DNA from: Thermocatellispora tengchongensis
GTDB taxonomy: Bacteria; Actinomycetota; Actinomycetes; Streptosporangiales; Streptosporangiaceae
Direction: 5' to 3'
Length of the DNA: 64,000 nt
Assembly (NCBI RefSeq): GCF_014202315.1
Contig: NZ_JACHGN010000006.1
Coordinates: 1 to 64,000, forward strand
Under the pieces are notes generated by a model. The model saw only the letters and a list, made by a program, of their open reading frames with translations, did not search any database and was not told the origin of the DNA. The position numbers and the translations under genes are program-made. The stretch's first letter is position 1. Each line of letters begins with the position of its first letter. This document shows, one piece after another, positions 50,219 through 58,833 of the stretch.

Positions 50219-52066
50219 ATGTCACGCCCTGATCTCTTGTCTCACGACGGCGTCGCCTTCCGCGATCTGGACGGCGACGGCGTGATGGCCCCGTATGAGG
50301 ACCCCCGCCGCCCGGTCCCGGAACGGGTCGGCGACCTGCTCGCCCGGATGACCCTGGCCGAGAAGGCCGGACTGATGTGCCACGCCCCGGTCGCGGTGGC
50401 GCCCGACGGCGGCCTGGTGGAGGAGCCGTCCGGGCTCCTGCCCGCCGCGCCGACCACCCGCGCCGTGCGCGACCTGCACCTGCGCTGCCTGGCCCTGATG
50501 GCACCGGTCGCCGCCGGGCCGCTGGCCCGCTGGCACAACCGGCTGCAGGACCTGGCCGCGCGCAGCCGGCTGGGCATCCCGGTGCTGGTCTCGTCCGACC
50601 CGCGGCACTCGGCCAACGACAACCCGCTGACGTCGGTGCCCTCGGGCGGCTGCTCGCGCTGGCCGGAACCGCTCGGCTTCGGCGCCCTCCGCGATGAGGA
50701 CGCGGTGCGCGAGTTCGCCCGCGCGATCCGCGCGGAGTACACGGCGGTGGGCATCCGCATGGCGATCCACCCCATGGCCGACCTGGCCAGCGAGCCGCGC
50801 TGGTGCCGCACCGCGGGCACGTTCGGCGCCGACCCGGAGGTGGTGGGCCGCCTGGCCGGGGCGTACGTCGAGGAGCTGCAGGGCCCGCGGCTCGGCCCCG
50901 GCTCGGTGGCGAGCATGGTCAAGCACTGGCCGGGGGCGGGCCCGCAGGCCGGCGGCGAGGACGCCCACTTCGCCCACGGCAGCGACCAGGTCTACCCGGC
51001 CGGGCTGTTCGAGCTGCACCGCGACCAGTTCCGCCCGTCGCTGCGCGCCGGGGCCGCCGCGGTGATGCCGTACTACGGGCGGCCGGTGGGCGTGCCCGGC
51101 CTCGCCGGGGTGGGCTTCGCCTTCGACCGCGAGGTGGTGGCCGGGCTGCTGCGCCGCGACGAGGGCTACGACGGCATCGTGTGCACCGACTTCGGCCTGC
51201 TCACCGACGCCGTGCTCGCCGACGGGAGCGTGTGGCCGGCGCGGGCGTGGGGGGTGGAGCACCTGGGCCGGGCCGAGCGGGCGCTGCTGCTCCTCGACGC
51301 CGGGGTGGACCAGCTCGGCGGCGAGTGGTGCCCCGAGGTGATCACCGGGCTGGTCGCCGCCGGCCGGGTGAGCGAGGCCCGCATCGACGAGTCGGCGGGA
51401 CGCGTGCTGAGCGTGCTGTTCCGGCTCGGCCTGTTCGAGAACCCGTACGTGGACGAGGAGCGCGCGGTGGCGACCGTGGGCCGCGCGGACTTCGCCGCGG
51501 CCGGGGCGGCGGCGCAGCGGCGCTCGATGACGCTGCTGCGCGACGACGCCGGCATCCTGCCGCTCGCCTCCGGGATCCGCCTCTACGTCGAGGGCGTCGA
51601 TCCCCAGGTGGCGGCCCGGTACGCGACCGTGGCCGCCCGCCCGCAGGACGCCGATGCCGCGCTGGTGCGCATCGCCGCGCCGTACGAGCCGAGGGAGCGG
51701 CTGCCGGAGGCGCTGTTCCACCAGGGGCGGCTGGACCTGCCCGAGCCGGAGCGCGAGCACCTGTGCGCCCTGGCCGCCGCCCTGCCGACCGTGATCGACG
51801 TCTTCGTGGAGCGCCCGCCCGTGATCCCGGAGCTCGCCGAGAGCGGCGCGGCCCTGTTGGCCGACTTCGGCGCGGACGACGCGGCCGTGCTGGACGTGGT
51901 GTTCGGGCACGCCCGGCCGGAAGGCCGCCTGCCCGTCGAGCTGCCGCGCTCCATGGCCGCCGTCGAGGCCCACCCGGAGGATCTGCCGGGCGGCACCCCC
52001 GACCCGGTGTTCCCGCTCGGCCACGCCGCCGAGGCGCGGGACTGGCGCCCGCGCCCCGCCCGCTAG
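50219..52066 (+). CDS. GH3 glycoside hydrolase (cytosolic)
   Basis: A 615-residue GH3 enzyme without a signal peptide. The barrel carries GIVCTDFGLL with nucleophile Asp324, and KHWPGAGPQAGGEDAHF is the substrate loop. The alpha/beta domain includes RRSMTLLRDDAGILPL. The C-terminal fibronectin domain of longer GH3 enzymes is absent. It should cleave beta-glucosides or related glycosides brought in by the divergent MFS carrier. ATG at 50219 is preferred; a start at 50207 would add four residues. Its TAG overlaps the convergent monooxygenase stop as CTAG. Confidence 0.9.
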   Translation: MSRPDLLSHDGVAFRDLDGDGVMAPYEDPRRPVPERVGDLLARMTLAEKAGLMCHAPVAVAPDGGLVEEPSGLLPAAPTTRAVRDLHLRCLALMAPVAAGPLARWHNRLQDLAARSRLGIPVLVSSDPRHSANDNPLTSVPSGGCSRWPEPLGFGALRDEDAVREFARAIRAEYTAVGIRMAIHPMADLASEPRWCRTAGTFGADPEVVGRLAGAYVEELQGPRLGPGSVASMVKHWPGAGPQAGGEDAHFAHGSDQVYPAGLFELHRDQFRPSLRAGAAAVMPYYGRPVGVPGLAGVGFAFDREVVAGLLRRDEGYDGIVCTDFGLLTDAVLADGSVWPARAWGVEHLGRAERALLLLDAGVDQLGGEWCPEVITGLVAAGRVSEARIDESAGRVLSVLFRLGLFENPYVDEERAVATVGRADFAAAGAAAQRRSMTLLRDDAGILPLASGIRLYVEGVDPQVAARYATVAARPQDADAALVRIAAPYEPRERLPEALFHQGRLDLPEPEREHLCALAAALPTVIDVFVERPPVIPELAESGAALLADFGADDAAVLDVVFGHARPEGRLPVELPRSMAAVEAHPEDLPGGTPDPVFPLGHAAEARDWRPRPAR

Positions 52067-53712
52067 CCCCCGCCCGCTAGCTCCCGGCCCGTCGCCCGCA
52101 CCCCGGCGGCGGGCCGCGGCGCGCCGCCGAGGACCCGGGCCAGCAGGGCGTCCGGGGCGGCGGGATGCCCGCCGCGCCAGGCGATGTGCTGGTCGGGGCG
52201 GACCAGCACCAGGTCCTCGCCGTAGCGCCCGCGCAGGTGCGCGACCCCGCTCAGGTCGAGCAGCCGCATTGGGACCGACAGCCGGGCGGCGGCGTCCAGC
52301 AGCGGGGCCGGGTCGGCCCCGGCGGCCAGGCGGAGCAGGGTGAACCCCTCGCCGAGGGCGTCGTAGAGCGAACGGCCGTCCGGCAGCCAGGCGTGCGGCA
52401 GCCGGGCGCCCGGGTGGGCCGAGGGGGTGAAGGTCGCCAGCTCCGGCTCGGGCGCGGGCAGGCCGTCGGGGACCACCACGGGGGAGTCGCGGTAGTCGTA
52501 GCCGAGCACCAGCCCGAGGCTGTGGAACTCGGTGTCCTTGACGAGCAGGCGGCGGGCGAGCTCCTCGCGCAGCGCCCTGCCCGCGGTCTCGTCGCCGAGC
52601 TCCCCCGCGGCGAAGGACGGAGCCAGGAACGCCTCCTGCGCGCCCGCGGCGGCGATGGTGCGGGCGGCCACCGGGCGGCGTTCCGGCTCGTAGCTGTCCA
52701 GCAGCGACTCCGGCGCCCAGCCCTGCAAGACGGCGGCGAGCTTCCAGCCGATGTTGACCGCGTCGCCGACGCAGGTGTTGAAGCCGTGCCCGCCCCACGG
52801 CGGGTTGAGGTGGGCGGCGTCGCCGACCAGGAACACCCGCCTGCCCCGGTACCGGTCGGCGAGCAGCATGCGGGCCGACCAGGGGTCGGTGGCCAGCACC
52901 TCCACGTCGATGTCCGCGCCCGCCAGGGCCCGCACCAGATCGGCCGGGTCGTCGCCCGCGGCGTCCGGGCCGACGCCCTGGATGATCGCCCACCAGGTCC
53001 CGCCCAGGTCCAGCCGCCCCATCAGCCCGCCGCGCTCGGCGCCGATCACCCAGTAGTGCACGCCGTCCGCGCACAGCGGGCGCTCCTCCAGCGCCCGGCT
53101 GCGGAAGGTGACGCTCAGGTTGGGCATCGCTCCCGAGGAGCCCTCGTAGCGGGCGCCGATCGCCTGGCGGCTGACCCCGCCGCCGCCGTCGCAGCCCAGC
53201 AGGTAGCGCGCCGTCACCTCGCGGGTGCCCCCGCCGGGCTCCGCGACCGTCGCGCGCACCCCGTCCTCGCCGTCGGCGACGGCGGTGACCCGCCCGCCGA
53301 GCAGCAGCCGCACCGCGGGCAGCTCGGCGGCGGCCTCGCGCAGGACCCGCTCCACCAGCGGCTGCGGCGCCTGCTGGCCCGCCTCGGCGTACTCCTCGCG
53401 GCGGGTGACCGTCAGCCCGAACGCCTCCCGGAAGCGGGTGATCTCGTGCCCGAACAGGCCGGTGCAGAAGACCACGTCCTGGGCGTGCGCCACCGGCAGC
53501 GGCGCGGCGGCGCGCAGCCGCTCGGCCAGGCCCCAGCGGCGCAGGTGCTCCATGGTGCGGACGCTGGTCGTCTTGGCCCGCGGGCGCAACTGGTCCAGCG
53601 TGACCCGCGGCTCCACCACCAGCACGTCCACGCCGCGCCGGCCCAGCTCGATCGCGGCGGCCAGGCCGCTCGGCCCGCCCCCCGCGATCAGGACCGGAAC
53701 CTCCTCGGTCAC
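52063..53712 (-). CDS. FAD-dependent aromatic monooxygenase
   Basis: A 549-residue group A flavin hydroxylase. Motifs are GGGPSGLAAAIELGRRG (FAD, residues 11-27), GCDGGGGVSRQAIG (the DG motif) and VFLVGDAAHLNPPWGGHGFNT (the GD motif). The C-terminal thioredoxin-like domain resembles that of phenol or resorcinol hydroxylases. It should hydroxylate a phenolic ring with NAD(P)H and O2. The GTG start overlaps the TGA of a 30-codon ORF upstream. It ends an operon with a cupin dioxygenase-like protein and an esterase. Confidence 0.92.
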   Translation of the reverse strand: MTEEVPVLIAGGGPSGLAAAIELGRRGVDVLVVEPRVTLDQLRPRAKTTSVRTMEHLRRWGLAERLRAAAPLPVAHAQDVVFCTGLFGHEITRFREAFGLTVTRREEYAEAGQQAPQPLVERVLREAAAELPAVRLLLGGRVTAVADGEDGVRATVAEPGGGTREVTARYLLGCDGGGGVSRQAIGARYEGSSGAMPNLSVTFRSRALEERPLCADGVHYWVIGAERGGLMGRLDLGGTWWAIIQGVGPDAAGDDPADLVRALAGADIDVEVLATDPWSARMLLADRYRGRRVFLVGDAAHLNPPWGGHGFNTCVGDAVNIGWKLAAVLQGWAPESLLDSYEPERRPVAARTIAAAGAQEAFLAPSFAAGELGDETAGRALREELARRLLVKDTEFHSLGLVLGYDYRDSPVVVPDGLPAPEPELATFTPSAHPGARLPHAWLPDGRSLYDALGEGFTLLRLAAGADPAPLLDAAARLSVPMRLLDLSGVAHLRGRYGEDLVLVRPDQHIAWRGGHPAAPDALLARVLGGAPRPAAGVRATGRELAGGG

Positions 53713-53801
53713 GGCCGCTCCCCGGGCCCGGCGAGGTCGCTCCCGGCCGGCAGGTCGTCCAGAGGGTCGTCTTCGTGGTGGACGGGGTCCACTGCGGTCA
53801 T
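53709..53801 (-). CDS. Acidic 30-residue small ORF
   Basis: This frame encodes MTAVDPVHHEDDPLDDLPAG and ten more residues. The ATG has GGAGA seven bases upstream, and the TGA overlaps the GTG of the monooxygenase (GTGA), the same coupling as in the other genes of this operon. It lies 25 bases after the esterase stop. The peptide is acidic with a His-His-Glu-Asp-Asp segment. It may be a real small protein or only a coupling leader for the hydroxylase. Confidence 0.5.
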   Translation of the reverse strand: MTAVDPVHHEDDPLDDLPAGSDLAGPGERP

Positions 53802-53826
53802 CGGTTCTCCAGTCGTGGTCGGATGG

Positions 53827-54747
53827 TCAGGCGCCGAGCCGTTCCCGCAGGAAGGCGATCGTGCGCTCCAGCGCGTCGTACGCCGCGTCCGGCGCGCCGT
53901 GCCACATGTGGTCCGCGCCGTCGTAGACGTGCAGCCGGACGTCGGCGCCGGCGTCCCGCAGGGCGTCGCGCAGCCGCTCGCTCTGCGCGCAGGCGATGGC
54001 GCGGTCGTCCCGGCCGTGCAGCAGCAGGAAGGGCGGGGCGGCGGGGGACACGTGGGTGATCGGGCTGGCCTGGGCCGCCGCCTCGGGCGCGGCGGGCACC
54101 GGGGTGCCGAGCAGCCCGGCCTCGCGGCTGCCCGGGTCCATCGGGCCGGCGCCGGTCTCGGCCGCGACGGTACGCAGGTCGCAGGGGGCGTACCAGGCGG
54201 CGACGGCGCGTACGGCGCTGGAGGGCCCCGTCACGCCGACGGCGCCCTCCAGGGCGGGATCGTCCGGCGTGAGGCCCAGAACGGCGGCGAGGTGCCCGCC
54301 GGCCGACTCCCCCCACGCGGCGATCCGCTCCGGGTCCAGGCCCAGCTCCGGGGCGCGGGCGCGCAGCCAGCGCACGGCCGCCTTGACGTCGTGCGCCTGC
54401 GCCGGCCACACCGCCTCGCCGGAGAGCCGGTAGTCCGCGCTGGCCACGGCGATCCCGGCCTGCGCCACCCGCTCGAACGGCGTGGGGTCGGCGCCGGCGT
54501 ACGCCGGGCCGGGGGAGTGGCGGCTGCCCGTGCGCCACCCGCCGCCGTGCAGGAACACGACGACGGGCGCCGGCCCGCCGCCCTCGGGCGGCAGCACCAG
54601 GTCGAGTTCGAGGGGCCGGACGCCGGGGATCGCGGCGTAGGGGACGCCGGCCAGGACCCGGGTGCCGCCCGCTCCGGGACGGGCGGGCGGCGGCGGCGCC
54701 TCGTGCGCGGGCGGCGGCAGGGGCAGCGGCGCGCCGGGCACCGTCAC
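53827..54747 (-). CDS. Alpha/beta-hydrolase esterase (BD-FAE-like)
   Basis: A 306-residue esterase. The oxyanion motif HGGGW is at 67-71 and the nucleophile Ser148 is in GESAGG. The acid and histidine are in LLLHGRDD and DGADHMWHG. A Pro-rich segment of 25 residues precedes the fold. Family members include carbohydrate- and feruloyl-type esterases. The GTG overlaps the stop of the cupin gene (GTGA). The context suggests it cleaves an ester of a phenolic or sugar acid, which is inference. Confidence 0.88.
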   Translation of the reverse strand: MTVPGAPLPLPPPAHEAPPPPARPGAGGTRVLAGVPYAAIPGVRPLELDLVLPPEGGGPAPVVVFLHGGGWRTGSRHSPGPAYAGADPTPFERVAQAGIAVASADYRLSGEAVWPAQAHDVKAAVRWLRARAPELGLDPERIAAWGESAGGHLAAVLGLTPDDPALEGAVGVTGPSSAVRAVAAWYAPCDLRTVAAETGAGPMDPGSREAGLLGTPVPAAPEAAAQASPITHVSPAAPPFLLLHGRDDRAIACAQSERLRDALRDAGADVRLHVYDGADHMWHGAPDAAYDALERTIAFLRERLGA

Positions 54748-55304
54748 GCCTCCGCGTCCGGCCAGGCCAGGTCCGGCAGGAACTCCATGTTGTGCTCGCG
54801 CGCCGCGGCCTGCATGCGGGGGAGGTCCGGGACGAACGGCGGCTGGTCGGCGGTCGCGTGGTCGGTGGGCCGGCCCATGTGCTGGAAGAACCGCTCGAAG
54901 CCCCCGGTGGCGACGCCGAGCATCCGGGCCCGCTCCTCCACCTGGTAGGCGTGCGCCAGCCCGGCCGGGACGAACCCGAAGTCGCCCGGCTCCAGCAGCC
55001 GCGACCGCTTCGTCCCGTCGCGGTCGCGGACGTGCACCCGCACCTTGCCCTCCATGACGTAGAAGGTCTCGTGCGTGTCGCGGTGGACGTGCGCCGGGAT
55101 GAGCTTGCCCGCGGGCGCCTCACTGGTGAACACGCCGAACTGACCCTCGGTCTCGTCGCCGCTGAGCAGCACGGTGAACAGGTCGGTGAACAGCATCGCG
55201 TGCTCGCCCTCACCGCGCTTGAGGAAGTACGCCTCCGGTGCGCCCGGCAGGATGCCCCGCCACTGGGGGCCGCCTTCGGGGTCGATCAGGTACTCCAGGC
55301 TCAT
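54744..55304 (-). CDS. Quercetin 2,3-dioxygenase-like cupin
   Basis: A 186-residue cupin. The metal motif HVHRDTHETFYVMEG gives His-x-His-x4-Glu and the second motif supplies the last histidine (VPAGLAHAYQ), the ligand pattern of quercetinases. The C-terminal part is about one domain long, so it is a short, monocupin-type member, and some of these are not true quercetinases. ATG at 55304 follows GGGAGGCGCG; the frame extends 24 codons further without a good SD. It is first in an operon with an esterase and an aromatic hydroxylase. Confidence 0.78.
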   Translation of the reverse strand: MSLEYLIDPEGGPQWRGILPGAPEAYFLKRGEGEHAMLFTDLFTVLLSGDETEGQFGVFTSEAPAGKLIPAHVHRDTHETFYVMEGKVRVHVRDRDGTKRSRLLEPGDFGFVPAGLAHAYQVEERARMLGVATGGFERFFQHMGRPTDHATADQPPFVPDLPRMQAAAREHNMEFLPDLAWPDAEA

Positions 55305-55400
55305 CGCGCCTCCCGCTTCGTCGCCGACCCGGACATGATTCGCGACCAGCATCACGCGGGGCCAGGGGCCTGCCATTGAACGGCACGCGGTCTTGGCGGA

Positions 55401-56189
55401 TCAGTGGGCGCCGAGCATCCGGGAGATCGAGCGGGCGGCGGTGCGCACGGCCGGGCCGAGCTGCCGGGGCTCGGCGCCGCCGCGCGGCACCACGACCGAC
55501 AGCGCCGCCACCACGCGGTGCTCGGCGCCGAAGATGGGCGCGGCCACGGTCACCAGCGGTGCGGGGGAGGCACGGCGTACCGTCGCCATGCCCTGCCGGC
55601 GCACCTCCGCCAGCGTGCGGCGCAGCGCGTCGGGAGCGACCGGGACCTTCTCCGGCTCGTGCACCAGTGGCCGGGCGAGCACCTCGTCCTGGAAGGCGGG
55701 ATCGGCGAAGGCGAGCAGCACCAGCCCGACACCGGTGGAGTGCAGGGGCAGCCGCCCGCCCACGCGGTACAGCACCGGCATCGCGTGATGGGAGGACAGC
55801 CGCTCGACCAGCACCGCCTCGTCGCCCTCACGCACGGCCAGCAGCACGTGCTGGCGGGTGACCTCGGCCAGGTCCCCCATGAACGGCATCGCGACCTGCC
55901 GCAGCCCCTGCCCCCGCGGGGCCAGCGAGGCCACCTCCCACAGCCGCAGCCCGACCGAGAACCGGCCGTCGTCCCCCCGCTCCAGCGCGCCCCAGGCCGT
56001 CAGCCTGTTCGCCAGCCGAAGCGCCGAGCTCGGCGGGATGCCGCTGCGCCGGCTCAGCTCGCCCAGCGTCAGCGACCGGTGCCCGGCGTCGAACGCCGCC
56101 AGCAACGACAGCGCCCGGTCCACCACCGGCTCCCCCTGCGGCGGACGCCGCCCCCGCACCCGGTGCGCCGGCGCGCTCGCCCCGCTCAC
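55401..56189 (-). CDS. IclR-family transcriptional regulator
   Basis: A 262-residue IclR protein. The winged helix is at about residues 15-75 (LTLGELSRRSGIPPSSALRLANRL) and the effector domain follows (HHAMPVLYRVGGRLPLHSTGVG, then the usual GMATVRR). GTG at 56189 is the best start. The frame stays open on the same strand for 280 further codons, but only across the repeat array. IclR proteins control aromatic and glyoxylate catabolism, so the operon downstream on the same strand is its likely target. Confidence 0.9.
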   Translation of the reverse strand: MSGASAPAHRVRGRRPPQGEPVVDRALSLLAAFDAGHRSLTLGELSRRSGIPPSSALRLANRLTAWGALERGDDGRFSVGLRLWEVASLAPRGQGLRQVAMPFMGDLAEVTRQHVLLAVREGDEAVLVERLSSHHAMPVLYRVGGRLPLHSTGVGLVLLAFADPAFQDEVLARPLVHEPEKVPVAPDALRRTLAEVRRQGMATVRRASPAPLVTVAAPIFGAEHRVVAALSVVVPRGGAEPRQLGPAVRTAARSISRMLGAH

Positions 56190-56436
56190 GACCCGCCCGC
56201 CCTCGGCACCCGGGGGAACGCCCCCACCGGCCGGGACCGGCCGCACAACACTTTCGTCATCGAACGGCAATGTACCTGACACGCGTCCGACACGGCAGAC
56301 CTCGCTTCCGGCGCCCCGCCCCCCTGCCGGCCTCACAAGATCACGGCGCGGAGCTCCCCGCCCTTCGTGGCGCCGCCGTTCCCCGCCCATGGTGGCGCGC
56401 CCGCTTCCCGCCGTTCCCGGCCGTGCCGCCCCCTCG

Positions 56437-56717
56437 CCCGCGACCGCTTGCTCGCGACCGCTTGCTCGCGACCGCTTGCTCGCGACCGCTTGCTCGCGAC
56501 CGCTTGCTCGCGGCCTCTTGCTCGCGGCCTCTTGCTCGCGGCCTCTTGCTCGCGGCCTCTTGCTCGCGGCCTCTTGCCCGCGGTCTCTTGCCCGCGGTCT
56601 CTTGCCTGTGATCCCGTGCCTGTGGCCTGGGGCGAGCTGGTCGGGGGGCTCGTGGCTGGAGCCTGTGACCTGTTGCCTGTGACCTCTCGCCCGCGACCGC
56701 TTGCCCGCGCCCCCGCT
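56437..56717. repeat. 14-bp tandem repeat array (about 20 units)
   Basis: The array is built on a 14-base period. Five units are CTCGCGACCGCTTG (56437-56506, the first with CCCG), five are CTCGCGGCCTCTTG (56507-56576) and two are CCCGCGGTCTCTTG (56577-56604). Two degenerate units follow to 56632, then about two unrecognisable units and four more (56662-56717). The total of 281 bases equals 20 periods plus one. There are no spacers, so it is not a CRISPR array. Blocks of identical units show recent local duplication of different variants. Confidence 0.95.
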
Positions 56718-57345
56718 CCCGAGGCCCTGACAGGCACTCGGCAGGACCTCGCCATCCGCATCCGCCGCGCCGTGGACGCCCTTCCCGGCGGCCTCTCCTT
56801 GACCGCCACCCCCCGCGAGCATCCGCCCGCGTACCCGGCTCCCCGCGCATGTGCGCGGGCGCGTGGCCGGCCTGAAGCTCTTCGCTCCGTGCTCACGCGC
56901 TTCCTCACGGCCTGACCGCCGCTTGATCCGCGCCCCGGAGCCGGTGGGAGCGGTGGGGAGACGCCGCCGTCCCCGTGCTGGGAGGTTCGGGGGGACGGGA
57001 CCGATCTGGCGTGGTTCGCCCCGTATCAATGGGAGGCCGCGGTTTTGTGCTGGTAAATCCCGGGGGTGAGCGGTGCGGCCCTATCGGTATTCGGGTGCGG
57101 ATGCCCGCGCTGTGCGCGGGTCCCGGCCGGGGCGGGAAATATCGGTGCCGTGCGGAAAGAAACGGCAAACGTCGTCGCGGGAAACTTTGCCTCACCTGCG
57201 GATATTCGCCCTCGCCCGGTTACCGGGGCAGACGGCTTCCGGTGGGTATTATCGGCAGTCGCCGGATGGCTTGTTTTGTTTTTTCGGAGCACGTCTCTGC
57301 TTGTTGAGAAAAGTCCGCACAAGTATCGGGGATATCAGGCCCTGC

Positions 57346-57374
57346 GTGTCAGTGAGGGGCGCGGAGCGAATAAT
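57346..57374 (+). promoter_or_regulatory. Candidate promoter of the exopolysaccharide operon
   Basis: GTGTCA at 57346-57351 and AATAAT at 57369-57374 are 17 bases apart. Transcription would begin about 22 bases before the ATG at 57404. The match to consensus is partial. Confidence 0.35.
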
Positions 57375-57403
57375 GACGGAAGTCTCTGATGCTGGAGAAC
57401 GCG

Positions 57404-58831
57404 ATGGCCGCGCCCGTCACCGGTGAGCGGTCATCCCCGGTCGCACCGGTACGGCGCGGTGCGTCGTGGCGGCGGGGCGGAGCGGGGCGTGCGCCGCGGA
57501 AGCCGGCCGGGAGGCTGCGCGGGGTCGCGGTGCCGCTCGGGCTGATGGGCGTGGACGTGCTGGCACTCGCCCTCGGGCTGGTCTGCGCGGCGCCGGCCGG
57601 CACGGCCCCGGGCGCGCGGGAGTGGACCGTCCTGATGATGGCGCTGGTCGTGCCGCTCAACGCGGCGGGCGGCCTGTACCGCGTCCGCCTGTTCTCCGGG
57701 CCCCTGCACGGTGTGGCGCGCCTGGCCGGCAGCGGCCTGCTCACGGCGGCGGTGGCGCTGGCCCCGGGCTGGGGGGTGTCCGACCCGCGATGGGCCTGGG
57801 AGGTGCTCGTGGCCGGCGGCGTCTTCACGGGGGCGGCGGTGTGCGGGCGGTGGGTCTTCCACCGCGTGTCTCGGCCGGGCGAGGGCCGGGCGACGCTCGT
57901 CGTGGGCGGGGGGCGGCATGCCGGCCGGCTGGTGGCGACCCTGCTGGCCCATCCCGAGTACCGGCTGCGGCCGGTCGGCGTCGTCAGCGAGCGGCGCGCC
58001 GGGGTTCCCGGCGTGCCGGTGCTCGGACGGCCCGCGGGGCTCGCCGACATCCTGCGCCTGCACCCCGTCCACACCGTGATCGTCGCCGGGGTGGGACGCG
58101 CGGCGCGCGAGTCGGCCCGGGTGGCCAGGGCCTCGGGGTGCGAGGTGCTGTTCGCCCCGGAACCGGGGGACGCGCTGACCCAGATCGTGCCCCTCGGCGA
58201 GCACGTGCGGAGCTTCCCCCTGGTACGCATGCGCCCGCTCCCGCAGGCCCGGCCGACCTGGCCGCTGAAGCGGGCCCTGGACTGCGTGGTGGCCGTGACG
58301 GGCCTGGTGCTCGGCCTCCCCGTGCTGATCGTGTGCGCGCTCGCCCTGCGCCGCGAGGTGGGGCCCCGCGTGCTGTTCCGGCAGGAGCGGGTCGGTCTGG
58401 ACGGCCGCCCGGTGCAGGTGCTGAAGCTGCGCACGTACGAGCCGGAGGACGCCCGGGAGGCCGCCGTGCGCTGGAGCATCGCCGGCGACAGCCGGATCGG
58501 CCCGGCCGGACGCCTGATGCGCCGGCTGTCCCTGGACGAGCTGCCCCAGTTCTGGAACGTGCTGCGCGGGGAGATGAGCGTCGTGGGCCCGCGGCCCGAG
58601 CGACCCTACTTCGTGGAGCGGTTCTCGGCGATGGTGCCGGGCTACGACCTGCGACACCGGGTCCCGGCGGGGATCACCGGCTGGGCCCAGGTGCACGGCC
58701 TGCGCGGCGACACCTCCATCGAGGACCGGGTGCGGTTCGACAACCACTACATCGACGACTGGTCGCTGCGCGGCGACCTGAAGATCATGGCCCGGACGGT
58801 GTGGTGCATGCTGCGTTCGGGCGGCGCCTAG
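57404..58831 (+). CDS. Polyprenyl glycosylphosphotransferase (exopolysaccharide priming enzyme)
   Basis: A 475-residue WbaP/CpsE-type protein. Four N-terminal helices and a CoA-binding-like domain (LVVGGGRHAGRLVATLL) lead to a further helix at about 285. The sugar-transferase domain follows, with FRQERVG, KLRT and the catalytic region DELPQFWNVLRGEMSVVGPRP. It transfers a sugar-1-phosphate to undecaprenyl phosphate, the first step of a repeat unit. ATG at 57404 has GGAG seven bases upstream; ATG at 57389 would add five residues and include that SD. It opens the operon. Confidence 0.92.
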   Translation: MAAPVTGERSSPVAPVRRGASWRRGGAGRAPRKPAGRLRGVAVPLGLMGVDVLALALGLVCAAPAGTAPGAREWTVLMMALVVPLNAAGGLYRVRLFSGPLHGVARLAGSGLLTAAVALAPGWGVSDPRWAWEVLVAGGVFTGAAVCGRWVFHRVSRPGEGRATLVVGGGRHAGRLVATLLAHPEYRLRPVGVVSERRAGVPGVPVLGRPAGLADILRLHPVHTVIVAGVGRAARESARVARASGCEVLFAPEPGDALTQIVPLGEHVRSFPLVRMRPLPQARPTWPLKRALDCVVAVTGLVLGLPVLIVCALALRREVGPRVLFRQERVGLDGRPVQVLKLRTYEPEDAREAAVRWSIAGDSRIGPAGRLMRRLSLDELPQFWNVLRGEMSVVGPRPERPYFVERFSAMVPGYDLRHRVPAGITGWAQVHGLRGDTSIEDRVRFDNHYIDDWSLRGDLKIMARTVWCMLRSGGA

Positions 58832-58833
58832 CC

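Larger units (their letters stand above)
56190..57403. other. 1.2-kb gene-free region before the exopolysaccharide operon
   Basis: I see no convincing gene in this stretch. The left half contains a 14-bp minisatellite (56437-56717). The right part (about 57040-57390) is clearly less GC-rich than the rest of the window, with T and A runs such as TTGTTTTGTTTTTTCGG near 57270. It looks like a regulatory region for the operon that starts at 57404. A small hairpin, CCCGCG-CTGTG-CGCGGG, lies near 57105. Confidence 0.6.

Noticed and set aside
56437-56717. Possible CRISPR array in the repeated region
   Set aside because: Units are only 14 bases and directly abut each other with no spacers, and there is no cas gene in the window.
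55401-57029. IclR protein extended to 542 residues
   Set aside because: The extra 280 residues read across the 14-bp minisatellite and GC-rich non-coding DNA. The translation is low-complexity Arg/Ala/Ser/Gly and the family length of about 260 residues fits the GTG at 56189.
57040-57403. Cyclic-dinucleotide riboswitch before the exopolysaccharide operon
   Set aside because: GGCAAAC and GGTTACCGGGG recall parts of known motifs, but I could not build the conserved helices by eye, and the best promoter candidate lies downstream of them.
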